Shown here: in pieces, positions 17,294 to 26,635 of the stretch
How positions within the stretch are numbered: the stretch's first letter is position 1
Layout: each line of letters starts with the position of its first letter
Assembly (NCBI GenBank): GCA_910586975.1
Contig: CAJUKX010000009.1
Span: 26,664 to 90,663 of the forward strand
Source of the DNA: an uncultured Muribaculaceae bacterium
Lineage (GTDB): Bacteria > Bacteroidota > Bacteroidia > Bacteroidales > Muribaculaceae
Reading direction: 5' to 3'
DNA length: 64,000 nt
Program-made: the position numbers and the translations under genes
The notes under the pieces: model-generated
Database searches by the model: none
The model's input: the letters and a program-made list of their open reading frames with translations, nothing else
What the model was told of the DNA's origin: nothing

Positions 17294-18301
17294 TCAACGG
17301 TTGTATATTCCGGCCTTGTATTTAGCGAGATTTTCGGGTTTTGTAAACCACTCGGCAGTACGGCGCAGGCCCTCTTCGAGCGATACCTGAGGACGCCAGT
17401 CGGTGATTGAACATATCAGGCTGTTGTCTCCACACAGTCGTCTCACCTCGCTGGCCGAGGGACGTAATCTTGCCGGATCAACCTCGAAGTCTACAGTTGC
17501 GTTCATTACACGTGCAATTGTAGCCAAAGTATCGGCCATAGAGATTTCAGTGCCGGTTGCTATGTTGATTTCCTTGCCTTCAATATTTTCAGCATTTGCG
17601 AGGGCGATAAATCCGCGGCATGTATCCTCTACAAAATTAAAATCTCGGGTTGGTGTAAGGTCTCCGACCTTGATGGTTCGCATACCCGAAGCTATCTGCG
17701 AAATTATGGTAGGTATTATAGCTCGTGCACTCTGGCGAGGGCCGTAAGTATTAAATGGTCTTGCCACCACGACCGGCAGTTCAAATGCGTTATAAAAACT
17801 CAATGCTATGGCATCAGCTCCGATTTTGGTAGCAGAATACGGCGATTGCGGTTGACGGGGATGCGTCTCGGGAATAGGAACATATTGAGCGGTGCCATAA
17901 ACTTCGCTTGTTGAAGTGACAATGAGTCGATCAATACCCTCATCCCTTGCAGCCTGACACATGTTGAGTGTCCCCTTGATGTTGGTGTCCACGTAACTGT
18001 CGGGAGCCACATAGCTGTACGGAATGGCAATCAATGCAGCGAGATGAAAAACCGTGCCGCAACCCTTTATAAGCTCCCGGCAGAAATTGGCATCACGCAC
18101 ATCACCTGTTACGACCTCAAGTCTTGAGGCACATTCCGGACATTCATTCAATACGTCTTCAAGCCAGCCCCAGTTGTTAAAGGAATTATATTGTGCAAGG
18201 GCACGTACTTTATATCCGTCGCGCAACAACATCTGTGTCAGATGTGAGCCGATAAATCCGTCGGCGCCTGTCACACATACTGTTTTATTCTTATCTATCA
18301 T
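17294..18301 (-). CDS. legB: NAD-dependent 4,6-dehydratase, LegB-like
   Basis: Extended short-chain dehydrogenase that would make UDP-4-keto-6-deoxy-N-acetylglucosamine. The Rossmann motif VTGADGFIGSHL is followed by YNSFNNWGWLE, a block characteristic of the LegB group, and the catalytic YSATK motif lies near residue 160. I place the start at the ATG at 18301, two bases after the upstream gene's stop; an in-frame ATG six codons earlier would overlap that gene. The aminotransferase (LegC), epimerase and CMP transferase of the pathway are not in the window. Confidence 0.85.
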   Translation of the reverse strand: MIDKNKTVCVTGADGFIGSHLTQMLLRDGYKVRALAQYNSFNNWGWLEDVLNECPECASRLEVVTGDVRDANFCRELIKGCGTVFHLAALIAIPYSYVAPDSYVDTNIKGTLNMCQAARDEGIDRLIVTSTSEVYGTAQYVPIPETHPRQPQSPYSATKIGADAIALSFYNAFELPVVVARPFNTYGPRQSARAIIPTIISQIASGMRTIKVGDLTPTRDFNFVEDTCRGFIALANAENIEGKEINIATGTEISMADTLATIARVMNATVDFEVDPARLRPSASEVRRLCGDNSLICSITDWRPQVSLEEGLRRTAEWFTKPENLAKYKAGIYNR

Positions 18302-18302
18302 A

Positions 18303-18761
18303 TCACCAAGTTTTTTCAAATTTATATATTATTCTGGAACCGGCGGCATCAGTCCACTCAAGACTGAACTTATCATCGGTCTGCGAGATTATGGTCATGT
18401 GCATGGGCTCGGCCGAGGTCATACCAAGCCATTCGGGAGCGGCATACAAACCTTCGCCCTGGCCGGTGGCATCGTCATGATGAGTGAAGTTGAATGTGAA
18501 CTCATCCCCGTCTTGCTGCCATGTTCCATATCGTGAAATATCTGTGTTATAATCATCAATATATGCCACAACCTGCACTATATTGTTTTGGAAAGCGAAT
18601 GTTGTGGTCGACTGGAGGTTGCTGCTCTGTGGCTGACCGTTGACTGAATATTCAGCCACACGCCACACTCCGAAAATCCAGCCTATATGGCCGTTGTTCT
18701 GACATGAGACGAACGAAAATAAAAACAATACCGACGCTATGTATAACAGATTCTTCCGCAT
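18303..18761 (-). CDS. Lipocalin-like lipoprotein
   Basis: Small protein of 152 residues with a lipoprotein signal ending FVSC. The mature part has the features of the Bacteroidetes lipocalin-like families: a GVWRVAEYSVNG opening strand, a RYGTWQQDGDEFTFNF segment and C-terminal LEWTDAAGSRIIYKFEK. Function is unknown. It lies between wzi and legB with gaps of a few bases, so it is in the same transcript. Confidence 0.8.
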   Translation of the reverse strand: MRKNLLYIASVLFLFSFVSCQNNGHIGWIFGVWRVAEYSVNGQPQSSNLQSTTTFAFQNNIVQVVAYIDDYNTDISRYGTWQQDGDEFTFNFTHHDDATGQGEGLYAAPEWLGMTSAEPMHMTIISQTDDKFSLEWTDAAGSRIIYKFEKTW

Positions 18762-18766
18762 AGTCT

Positions 18767-20302
18767 TTACTTTTTTAAATTAAGGCGACCGGTATAGCAT
18801 ATAGACAGCATCGTACCGAAATTATTACCTCTGAGACGGCCGGCGTCGAACGCAACGGTAGCCTTTATTCTAAGTCCATCAGTTATAACCGACGCATCCC
18901 ATGCCACATCGAGCATAGCCGAATTGTCAATCTTGCAGTATGCCTGCGGCTGACGCCCCATTCCCCATGCCTGTTGCCATGAGTATTTAAGGGTATAGTC
19001 GAATGTGCGGCCTACCGAACCGGTCATGGCCAGATGCAATCCTCGTGCGCAATTATGCAGGAATGCCGGATAGCCGTTGAGATTGTATATCGGAGATACA
19101 AGAAATGGTGTGGCTATTGCCATACCGTAGTTGGTATACGCGCAATACGTATCATTATTATAATTGTTGTCGCCTCCGGTAGCTTCGGTTGTTATTGTAG
19201 AGCCGGGAGCATCGGCCGGTGCGTAGTGTATGGGGCCGCTCTGATTGCGGAAATCAAGCCATTCAATGCAGGCTCCGTTTATAAACGAGCGTCGCGCCGA
19301 ACGATAATAAAGCCCCCACAGTCCGTCAAGACCGTTGCGACGCCCTATTCCCGAACCGTCTTCCCAAGGCCACTGGGTGGCAAACTCAATTTCATCGCCC
19401 GATGGAAGGCGGTAGCGTGCTTTAAAATCCCACGAACCAAGGGTGTTTCCTTCGTAAAAGCTGTTACCGTTGCCCTGAACAGGCAGAAACATTTTGAATA
19501 CATCCTTAATCTTGAATCCGCGATGCTCGTGCTTGTATTCAACACCCTGCTTGTAATACGTGGATGTACCGCCAAACTGGCCGGCGGTCTGCATACCTAC
19601 GGTTACAGAAAATGGCTTGGTGGGCTTGGTGCGGAAGTAACAGCGTTTATATGTATAATATACATCACTTGTGGTAAGCCATGTGTAGTAATTATATTGT
19701 TTTTCCTTAAAACCGTCGTCAGTAAAACGGCCATAGTCTATCACACCGTCAATCTGCACCCATCCGTTGGTGAACGGTATGTCCTGAAAATCGTTGAAAC
19801 CCAGACTTACCCCCGGTATGCCGCGCGCATTACCGCTGCGTGTGAGGTCGCCACTGCTCAACGACTCGTCAAGCAAAGCCGAATGCGGCTGCTCCTGCCC
19901 TACCCTCAGGCGTATACTGCGATATTCCAGCTCTCCGTAGAGTTGCTGAATCCACGCAGCCGACGGCCTGTTGGAGCGTGAGGTCCATTCATTGGCAGAT
20001 GCATCCCAAAGGGAATAGTCATTTGAGGATGAATAGCCGGCAATTACTTCAAGCCCCACTCCCCATCTGAAACGTCGGGCAGTATCGGGCTTTATAGCTG
20101 CATTCACATCAAGCAAAAGTTGGTCTTTACGCACATATTTACCTCCGTTCATTGAGCCGATAAAATATGGCGCAAAATCACCCGAAGCGGCTACGCCGGC
20201 AACAGACGCCTCATAATCAATCGGTTCAACGGCCTGTATCACAGCCGGAAAACTTGTAGCGAGCGCAGCAACTAAAGCAATCTTTTTAAAATTTATATCC
20301 AC
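18767..20302 (-). CDS. Capsule assembly Wzi family outer-membrane protein
   Basis: A 511-residue exported protein with a Sec signal (cleavage near AVIQA), rich in alternating aromatic strands, as for an outer-membrane beta barrel. It matches the Bacteroidetes Wzi-like family (YEASVAGVAASGDFAPYFIGS opening, VRLGQEQPHSALLDESLSSG-type block). Wzi anchors capsule on the cell surface. It leads the unit wzi, lipocalin, legB, neuD, neuB, which links this nonulosonic acid to the capsule. A TATTTTTG box sits only a few bases before the start codon. Confidence 0.82.
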   Translation of the reverse strand: MDINFKKIALVAALATSFPAVIQAVEPIDYEASVAGVAASGDFAPYFIGSMNGGKYVRKDQLLLDVNAAIKPDTARRFRWGVGLEVIAGYSSSNDYSLWDASANEWTSRSNRPSAAWIQQLYGELEYRSIRLRVGQEQPHSALLDESLSSGDLTRSGNARGIPGVSLGFNDFQDIPFTNGWVQIDGVIDYGRFTDDGFKEKQYNYYTWLTTSDVYYTYKRCYFRTKPTKPFSVTVGMQTAGQFGGTSTYYKQGVEYKHEHRGFKIKDVFKMFLPVQGNGNSFYEGNTLGSWDFKARYRLPSGDEIEFATQWPWEDGSGIGRRNGLDGLWGLYYRSARRSFINGACIEWLDFRNQSGPIHYAPADAPGSTITTEATGGDNNYNNDTYCAYTNYGMAIATPFLVSPIYNLNGYPAFLHNCARGLHLAMTGSVGRTFDYTLKYSWQQAWGMGRQPQAYCKIDNSAMLDVAWDASVITDGLRIKATVAFDAGRLRGNNFGTMLSICYTGRLNLKK

Positions 20303-20356
20303 GGCGCAAAAATACGAAATTAGTTCGGGTATCGGATCAACTTTTGTATTGAGTCA

Positions 20357-20992
20357 TCAGTCTACATGAATAACATAGTCAGACTTGCGGGGAGCGGCTA
20401 CGGGTGAATCACCATCGGTATAACCGATGATGCAATTTCCTATACCTTCATAGTCACCTTCCACGCCCCACTGACGCAATAGTGCTTTACCCTCGGGAGT
20501 ATCAAATACTTCTTTAGCCCGGTGAATCCAACAGCTGCCCAGGCCCACAGCATGAGCGGCATTGAGCAGATTGCCCATGACAAGGCTGCCGTCGTAAAGA
20601 TATGTAGGAACACTGCGGTCGGCAAGTACTACAAAAACCACTGGAGCACCGTAGAATGGGTCCTTATCCATTCCCATGACAGCGGCATTCATCTCTGAGA
20701 GTTTGTCGCGTGTAGCTTTATCGGTCACGGCCACAATAACAGGCGACTGCTTGCCCATACCTGTAGGGGCGTATGTGCCGGCTTCAAGAACACGGTCGAG
20801 TATTTCGCGGTCGGGCAATGAATCCTTGTAATGACGTATCGAACGGCGTGTTTTCAGCACCTCAAGAGCTTCCTTATTATCCATTGTACCAATATTTTCT
20901 GAAACCTCTGCATTGTTGTCCTTTGAACAAGAACCGAGGGCGAGCATGGCTGTAGCCATGAGCGTTAAAATAAATTTCTTTTGAATAAACAT
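20357..20992 (-). CDS. Nitroreductase family protein with lipoprotein signal
   Basis: FMN-dependent oxidoreductase fold of 211 residues: TRRSIRHYKD near residue 50 is the FMN-phosphate block, followed by APTGMGKQSP, GSCWIHRAKE and GIGNCIIGY. Unusually, the first 22 residues form a lipoprotein signal (LALGSC then SKDNN), so the enzyme should be exported and membrane-anchored, where it might act on quinones or exported nitro compounds. It is 34 bases downstream of the FKBP gene and likely cotranscribed. Confidence 0.85.
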   Translation of the reverse strand: MFIQKKFILTLMATAMLALGSCSKDNNAEVSENIGTMDNKEALEVLKTRRSIRHYKDSLPDREILDRVLEAGTYAPTGMGKQSPVIVAVTDKATRDKLSEMNAAVMGMDKDPFYGAPVVFVVLADRSVPTYLYDGSLVMGNLLNAAHAVGLGSCWIHRAKEVFDTPEGKALLRQWGVEGDYEGIGNCIIGYTDGDSPVAAPRKSDYVIHVD

Positions 20993-21026
20993 ACTTGATT
21001 TATACTATATATATCGGGCTTGCCTG

Positions 21027-21425
21027 TCAGGCTATACCGAGCAATTCTATTTCGAAAATCAATGTTGAACCTCCGGGGATTCCCGGCTGATTGAAACGGC
21101 CATAGGCCTTTTCGGCAGGAATATAAATCTCCCACTTATCGCCTATATGCATGTGCTGCAATGCGATTATCCAACCGGGGATAAGGTCGCGGAGCCTGAA
21201 TGCCGGAGCCACTCCACCTCGGCTTGAATCGAAGGTCTTGCCATTGATTGTCTTGCCGGTATAGTGAACTGTTACCACACTGCCGCGATCGGGATGTCGT
21301 GAGTCTTTTGAACCGGATTTTATGACTTTATAATAAATTCCGCCATCTATTGCCACCACTCCCGGCTCTTTGGCCTTAGCCTCAAGCCATTGTTTGTTTT
21401 TCTGTACGTATTCCGGTTTTGCCAT
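21027..21425 (-). CDS. FKBP-type peptidyl-prolyl isomerase
   Basis: Protein folding enzyme of 132 residues. The FKBP core is visible: VTVHYTGKTINGKTFDSSRGG, FRLRDLIPGWIIALQHMHIGDKW and the C-terminal FNQPGIPGGSTLIFEIELL. There is no signal peptide, so it should be cytoplasmic. It has a consensus promoter just upstream and is separated from htrA by a strong terminator. Confidence 0.9.
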   Translation of the reverse strand: MAKPEYVQKNKQWLEAKAKEPGVVAIDGGIYYKVIKSGSKDSRHPDRGSVVTVHYTGKTINGKTFDSSRGGVAPAFRLRDLIPGWIIALQHMHIGDKWEIYIPAEKAYGRFNQPGIPGGSTLIFEIELLGIA

Positions 21426-21444
21426 ATCTATAAATTATACAAAA

Positions 21445-21476
21445 CAAAGTTAATGAAATTATCATGAATTACCAAA
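21445..21476 (-). promoter_or_regulatory. Promoter of the FKBP-nitroreductase pair
   Basis: Minus strand TTTG (21476-21473), 20 bases, then TAACTTTG (21452-21445): exact Bacteroidetes consensus, about 20 bases before the start codon. Confidence 0.78.
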
Positions 21477-21482
21477 CAAGCT

Positions 21483-21520
21483 CAAAAAAAATCTCCCGCA
21501 AGTTCAACTGCGGGAGATTT
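21483..21520 (-). terminator. Rho-independent terminator of htrA
   Basis: Twelve-base perfect stem (21489-21500 with 21509-21520, core CTCCCGCA and its complement), 8-base loop, followed on the minus strand by a run of T (21490-21484). It lies 34 bases after the htrA stop and just upstream of the FKBP promoter. Confidence 0.85.
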
Positions 21521-21553
21521 TTAGGACAATAGACAGGGAGAGGAAAATGAGAA

Positions 21554-23068
21554 TTAATCGAGTGGCACAGCGTAATACGATGTTTTGCCTGATGGATAAA
21601 TTCCCGATATGAACATTACCTTTTCACCTTCGCCGGGTGTAAGTTCGCGCAAAGAAGTAAAGATTGATTCAACTTCTTCAGGTGATTTTATTTTCATACC
21701 GTTGATTGAAGTGATGATGAAGCCGTCATTTATACCTGCCTGCGAGAAGCGGCCTTTGCCGGTGATGCTGACTTGTACACCACGGTTTATCTCAAGCTTT
21801 TTGAGCAGTTCTGTGTCAGCAGCCTTGAATTCGGCTCCAAGTACTGCCGCCATTGTCTCGGGCAGAGTTACCGAGGTATTACCTTCGCGATTGCGCAATG
21901 TAACACTGATCTGAACGGGCTTGCCGTCGCGCACAATGGTTAGTTTGAGCTTGTCGCCCGGGCTATGACCGGCAATAATCTCCTGCATGCGGGCACCGTT
22001 GACTACCTGTATTCCATCAATATGTGTTATGACATCGCCCTTTTCAACACCGGCCTCCATAGCTGCTGAACGAGGTTGAACCTCAGCTACATATATACCG
22101 CGAGTAGCACCCTTGATACCCTCTTTTGAGATAAATTCGGGAGTAAGTTCCACGAACTGTACACCGAGAATAGCTCTCTGCACCGTGCCGAATTGCTTAA
22201 GGTCGCCCACTACTTTGTTTACAATTGATGTGGGTATGGCAAATGAGCACCCGGCGTATGTACCGGTCTGCGAGTATATGGCTGTGTTTATACCTACAAG
22301 TTCACCGCGAAGGTTGACAAGGGCACCGCCCGAGTTACCGCGGTTTACGGCAGCATCAGTCTGGATGTAAGCCTCAATACCGCCGTTGCCCGGAGTCTGG
22401 GTCATTGACGATATGTTTCGGGCCTTGGCGCTTACTATACCCGAGGTAACGGTGGAAGTGAAGCCAAAAGGATTACCCACGGCAAGCACCCACTCGCCTA
22501 CGTGCAGATTCTCGCTGTCGCCCATGGGAATCACATGCAGGTCGGGAGCATCAATCTTGATGAGTGCGAGGTCGGTTACGGGGTCTGCACCTATGATGGT
22601 GGCTGTGAAGTTACGGTTGTCATTGAGTGTTACCTCAAGACGCTCGGCACCGTCTATCACGTGGTTGTTTGTTACTATGTATCCGTCTTCAGAAATAATG
22701 ACACCTGAACCGAGGCCGGTCTGCTGTTGAGGAATTTCTTCCTCTTCCTGAGGTTGCTGACGCTGTCCTCTCGGAGATGAAGGCACACCGAAGAAGTACT
22801 GGAAGAACGGATCGTCAAACGGATCCATGCCTCCCTGCGAACCGTAGCTGCCGTAAGACCGGCGACGCGACGGTGTGGCAAAGCTCTTTACCGACACTAC
22901 GCCGTTTACAGTAGACTCGGCGGCGTTTATGAAATCTTGTTGAGATATGGTTGTTGCAGGTACCGAAACGGATTCTTGGGCCGGAGAATTTGCTGCTCCG
23001 GCATTATTGCTGCAGGCTGTCAAAGTTGCAGCCAAAGCAAGCGGTAGGAGAAATAGTTGCTTTTTCAT
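21554..23068 (-). CDS. HtrA/DegP-family serine protease, lipoprotein form
   Basis: Envelope quality-control protease of 504 residues. A lipoprotein signal ends LTAC (C19). A serine-glycine and proline-glutamine rich linker (about 65-115) precedes the trypsin-like domain with the triad H136 (NNHVID), D166 (TDLALIK) and S246 (GNSGGAL). Two PDZ domains follow (about 290-380 and 415-500). Known homologues degrade or refold damaged envelope proteins. Monocistronic, with a terminator downstream; a TATTTTTG box at 23130-23123 may be its -7 element but has no good partner. Nothing else is seen between this gene and the M16 gene. Confidence 0.93.
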   Translation of the reverse strand: MKKQLFLLPLALAATLTACSNNAGAANSPAQESVSVPATTISQQDFINAAESTVNGVVSVKSFATPSRRRSYGSYGSQGGMDPFDDPFFQYFFGVPSSPRGQRQQPQEEEEIPQQQTGLGSGVIISEDGYIVTNNHVIDGAERLEVTLNDNRNFTATIIGADPVTDLALIKIDAPDLHVIPMGDSENLHVGEWVLAVGNPFGFTSTVTSGIVSAKARNISSMTQTPGNGGIEAYIQTDAAVNRGNSGGALVNLRGELVGINTAIYSQTGTYAGCSFAIPTSIVNKVVGDLKQFGTVQRAILGVQFVELTPEFISKEGIKGATRGIYVAEVQPRSAAMEAGVEKGDVITHIDGIQVVNGARMQEIIAGHSPGDKLKLTIVRDGKPVQISVTLRNREGNTSVTLPETMAAVLGAEFKAADTELLKKLEINRGVQVSITGKGRFSQAGINDGFIITSINGMKIKSPEEVESIFTSLRELTPGEGEKVMFISGIYPSGKTSYYAVPLD

Positions 23069-23242
23069 ATTAAGATGTGTATCTATATATTGTTAGTTGC
23101 ATGATTATGATGAATAACGATGCAAAAATATAGCCAAATCTCCAATCGCCTGCTTACAAATGGGTTAATAAGCTTTAAATTTAACCGTAATTTACACAGG
23201 GGCTTTCAAGTTAACTTAATTTTACTTAACCCTGCATTATGT

Positions 23243-24529
23243 TCATATTCCGCATGTCACCACACGCAATGCGTCAGGATTCAGATACTTTTCTGCCATT
23301 TCTGAAATCATTGATGATGACAATTTGTCAAGCACCGACAATTGCGATGTGAAATAGTTGTCGGGGGTAGCAACTCGCAACTTTGTTATGTAGTGGTCGA
23401 GGACTCCGAAAGAAGAATCGGCCGATGCCGCGAGCTGGCTCCATGCGTACTGCCTCAGGCGATACAGTTCGTCACCTGTGGGTGGCTCGGTAACGAGTTT
23501 TCTGATTTCCTTTACAGATTCCTCTATAAGCTGATCCACACAGTCTTCGGCACATTGTGCGCTGATTTCCATATAAGCTCCTTCCTGTGAACCGAGCAGC
23601 GATGCACTTATTCCGTATGTAAGACCTTTCTCCTCGCGTATGTTGTGCATGAGCCTTGAACCGAAATACCCGCCCAAAGCCATTATTGTAAAACGAAGCG
23701 CTATATAGTCGGGATTATCTCGTCCGATAACCGGCAGGGTCATTGCCACTGCCGACTGCTTTGACTGTGGCATTTCTATATGTATGCGGCCTTCTGAATT
23801 TTCCGGTTCAAAAGGATGTATGGTGACGGGACGCTCGTTTCCGCAATCAAGGCCGGCCACAAAGTCGCGTATCAAAGAGACGTTGCGCTGGCCAAGGGCA
23901 CCACCGACAAAAACATGAATCACTGACTGTTTCATCCTGTCATACAACTTAAGCAGCCTGTCGGGTGTGACAGCCTCAAATTCGTCGGGAAGAATGAGTG
24001 AGGATGCAGGGTGATTATGACCTTGAACAAGTCGGCGTGCTTTATTTACTGCCTGAAACGACACTCGCCCCATCTCAACAGCTCTTGCAGCTGAGAGTTT
24101 GCGGGCCACAGCTCCGGCATTCCGCTCGTTGAATTCGGCCTCGGATATGATGGACCTGACTACAGGCAGCAAATCGGGCAGCTTGGAGTTAAGGGCGATA
24201 AGCTCGAGCGACACAAGGTGGTTTTCTGCACGTGAAGCAATCCTGGCTCCATTAAAATCTATGATATCTGCAATGGCATCATCGCTCAACGAGCGAGTCT
24301 GCTCCCTGAAAGTCTGAGCCATTATAGCCATCGCAGCCTTATCATCTGTATCAAGCAAACCACCCTCCCAAAACATAGCCATCCTCGACACGGGTTGTTC
24401 ACCCATATCTACATAATGGAATTCTATGCCGTTTGGCAGCACCTCCTTGTCTTCTGAGGGAATGTTTATTTCAGTGAACGATGTTACAGGGGGCGGAGTA
24501 AGGCGGTCGGGGTGTATAATTTCAGTCAT
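23243..24529 (-). CDS. M16 peptidase-like protein without the zinc motif
   Basis: Protein of 428 residues with the two-lobed M16 (insulinase) architecture: the C-terminal half has the EEKGLTYGISASL and FGSRLMHNIREE blocks. In the position where active members carry HxxEH, this one reads AMAIMAQTFREQT, with no histidine pair, so it should be catalytically inactive and act as the partner subunit of an active M16 protein encoded elsewhere. There is no signal peptide. It overlaps kdsB by 8 bases. Confidence 0.85.
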   Translation of the reverse strand: MTEIIHPDRLTPPPVTSFTEINIPSEDKEVLPNGIEFHYVDMGEQPVSRMAMFWEGGLLDTDDKAAMAIMAQTFREQTRSLSDDAIADIIDFNGARIASRAENHLVSLELIALNSKLPDLLPVVRSIISEAEFNERNAGAVARKLSAARAVEMGRVSFQAVNKARRLVQGHNHPASSLILPDEFEAVTPDRLLKLYDRMKQSVIHVFVGGALGQRNVSLIRDFVAGLDCGNERPVTIHPFEPENSEGRIHIEMPQSKQSAVAMTLPVIGRDNPDYIALRFTIMALGGYFGSRLMHNIREEKGLTYGISASLLGSQEGAYMEISAQCAEDCVDQLIEESVKEIRKLVTEPPTGDELYRLRQYAWSQLAASADSSFGVLDHYITKLRVATPDNYFTSQLSVLDKLSSSMISEMAEKYLNPDALRVVTCGI

Positions 24530-25283
24530 GCTTTTTGAGTTTTAAGAGCTGAATAGCTTTTTGCAGGTCGGCGGGGGTGTCTATTCCTATTGTAGGACAT
24601 TCGGTAATTGCAGTCCTGATCTTGTAGCCGGCCGACAGCCATCTGAGCTGTTCAAGGCTCTCGGCTATTTCGAGTGGCGACTGAGGTATTTTCACAATAT
24701 CGGCAAGTACAGCTGCCTTGAATGCGTATATGCCTACATGAGTAAAATATTGAGTCTTTAAGGGCCATAGATTCATATCGCTCTCAGAGCGCAGATAGGG
24801 AATCACCGAGCGCGAGAAATACAGCGCGTTTCCATTATCATCCCTTACCACCTTGGGCGTGTTGGGATTTTTAAGAGCCTCGATACCAAGTGAGCTGTCA
24901 AAAGGCCTTACGAGTGTGGCGATATCTACATCAGGGTCTTCAAAACAAGATTTCAGAGCTTCAATCTGGCTCGGGTCGATGAAGGGTTCATCACCTTGTA
25001 TATTTATAACGATATCGGCATCGGAGCATACGTTGACATAGGCCTCGTGGCAGCGGTCGGTACCGCTGCGATGAGCCTCGGATGTCATCACCGCTTTTCC
25101 TCCAAATTTCTCAACAGCTTCGAAAATACGCACATCATCGGTGGCTACAACTGCATCATCAAGAGCCTTTGATACCTGTGTATACACACGTTCTATCACA
25201 GTCTTATCGCCAAGCATGGCCAGCGGCTTGCCGGGGAAACGTGTTGAAGCATATCTTGCCGGTATGATACCTATAAATTTCAT
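24522..25283 (-). CDS. kdsB: CMP-Kdo synthetase (3-deoxy-manno-octulosonate cytidylyltransferase)
   Basis: Activates Kdo with CTP for lipid A-core synthesis. The 253-residue protein starts IPARYASTRFPGKPLAMLG, the nucleotide-binding signature, and has VVATDDVRIFEAVE, INIQGDEPFIDP and the C-terminal TECPTIGIDTPADL block. Fourth gene of the leftward operon that starts with the ThiE-like gene. Confidence 0.95.
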   Translation of the reverse strand: MKFIGIIPARYASTRFPGKPLAMLGDKTVIERVYTQVSKALDDAVVATDDVRIFEAVEKFGGKAVMTSEAHRSGTDRCHEAYVNVCSDADIVINIQGDEPFIDPSQIEALKSCFEDPDVDIATLVRPFDSSLGIEALKNPNTPKVVRDDNGNALYFSRSVIPYLRSESDMNLWPLKTQYFTHVGIYAFKAAVLADIVKIPQSPLEIAESLEQLRWLSAGYKIRTAITECPTIGIDTPADLQKAIQLLKLKKHD

Positions 25284-25288
25284 TATTT

Positions 25289-26635
25289 TTATTTCAACTT
25301 TAAGGGTTCTACATATATCTGAGCGGCCTCGTAGCGCACTATCCTCACCTGAGAATGGCGATGGATAAACTCGCCCGTAGAGGTGGCATCGTATACTTTG
25401 TCTTTATAAAGTACCTTGCCTGCGGGGCGAAGGTCGGTCATAGCTTTGGCCTCTTTGCCAATAAGGCTCTCGGGAGACATGTCAACGCCAACAAATCCAT
25501 CCTTATCGCTCAATTGAGTTGTAAGAGCTGCGATGCGTTGAAGCTTTTTAGGCCCGTATTTTGACGTAAGGAAAAGTACTGCGATGATGGCAAGCAGTGC
25601 TCCGGTAATCAAGGTGAATACAGGAGCCCAAATCATATCCATTTCTATATTATTAAATGAGTCATAATGAATCATGGCTCCCAATAATGAGAATATTATA
25701 CAGATTATACCAACCACTCCGGCTACTCCGAAGCCTGGAATTACAAATATCTCAAGTGCAAGCGCCACTATACCTATCAGGAACAATATCACTACCCACG
25801 GAGCAAGTGTTCCGCCTACAACCATAGGCATGAAATACAGCACAGCGGCCACAACGGATACTGCCCCGGCAAAGCCCATACCGGCTGTGTGCATTTCCAT
25901 ATACAGACCTCCGAGAATCAACATTATGAGAATGGCTCTTACGCCGGTAGATGCAAAGAATCCCATGAGACGATCGGTAAATGTAGGCTCGAAAACCGTG
26001 ATTTCAGCATCGGGCATATCAAGGCGGTCGAGTATTTCGCGCGGAGATTCGGCTATGCCGTCAATCAATCCCAGCTGCAGAGCCTCGTCGGTTGTATATG
26101 AAACGGCTTTATCCGGATTCACCATATCGGCTGCTATATCAGGATTGCGGCGCCATACAGGTACTGAATCGCCCTCTTTTATATATTTGCCATGAGCGGC
26201 AGCTGTAGAACGCATCACGGTGCTCCAATAGCTCTGATATTTCACCGGCATAGGCTCGCCCTGGCCATTAACAACCGTAGCAGCTCCGATACTCGACCCC
26301 GGAGCCATGAATGCAGAATCACACGACAGGGCTATCAAAGCGCCGGCCGATGCCGCATTGTGATCAATGAATGCCACAGTAGGCACTTCTGATTTCATCA
26401 GTGCCGTACGGATTGAATCGGCCATATCCACCGCTCCACCGTATGTATTCAGCTTGATAAGGAGAAGATTGAATGGCGGCTCGGCATCACGAATGTCCTG
26501 CATGGCACGTGAGATGTTTCGCCATGCCGTAGCATCAATTTCTTCATTAATATCTACCATCAGCACCCTCTGAGACCATGCAGAGATGACGAATGCAGAT
26601 AAAACCCAAAGTATAAACAGCCTAATCCGTTGCAT
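25289..26635 (-). CDS. NfeD family membrane protein with ClpP-class protease domain
   Basis: Protein of 448 residues. After a signal peptide, an N-terminal ClpP-like serine protease domain shows the AASAGALIALSCDS block with the presumed catalytic serine and the GSSIGAATVV block; the middle has four or five membrane helices and the C-terminus a small OB-fold NfeD domain (LIGKEAKAMTDLRPAGKVLY). Such proteins work with stomatin-like partners in membrane quality control. I start at the ATG at 26635, which begins the signal peptide; it overlaps the upstream gene by 14 bases. Confidence 0.87.
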   Translation of the reverse strand: MQRIRLFILWVLSAFVISAWSQRVLMVDINEEIDATAWRNISRAMQDIRDAEPPFNLLLIKLNTYGGAVDMADSIRTALMKSEVPTVAFIDHNAASAGALIALSCDSAFMAPGSSIGAATVVNGQGEPMPVKYQSYWSTVMRSTAAAHGKYIKEGDSVPVWRRNPDIAADMVNPDKAVSYTTDEALQLGLIDGIAESPREILDRLDMPDAEITVFEPTFTDRLMGFFASTGVRAILIMLILGGLYMEMHTAGMGFAGAVSVVAAVLYFMPMVVGGTLAPWVVILFLIGIVALALEIFVIPGFGVAGVVGIICIIFSLLGAMIHYDSFNNIEMDMIWAPVFTLITGALLAIIAVLFLTSKYGPKKLQRIAALTTQLSDKDGFVGVDMSPESLIGKEAKAMTDLRPAGKVLYKDKVYDATSTGEFIHRHSQVRIVRYEAAQIYVEPLKLK

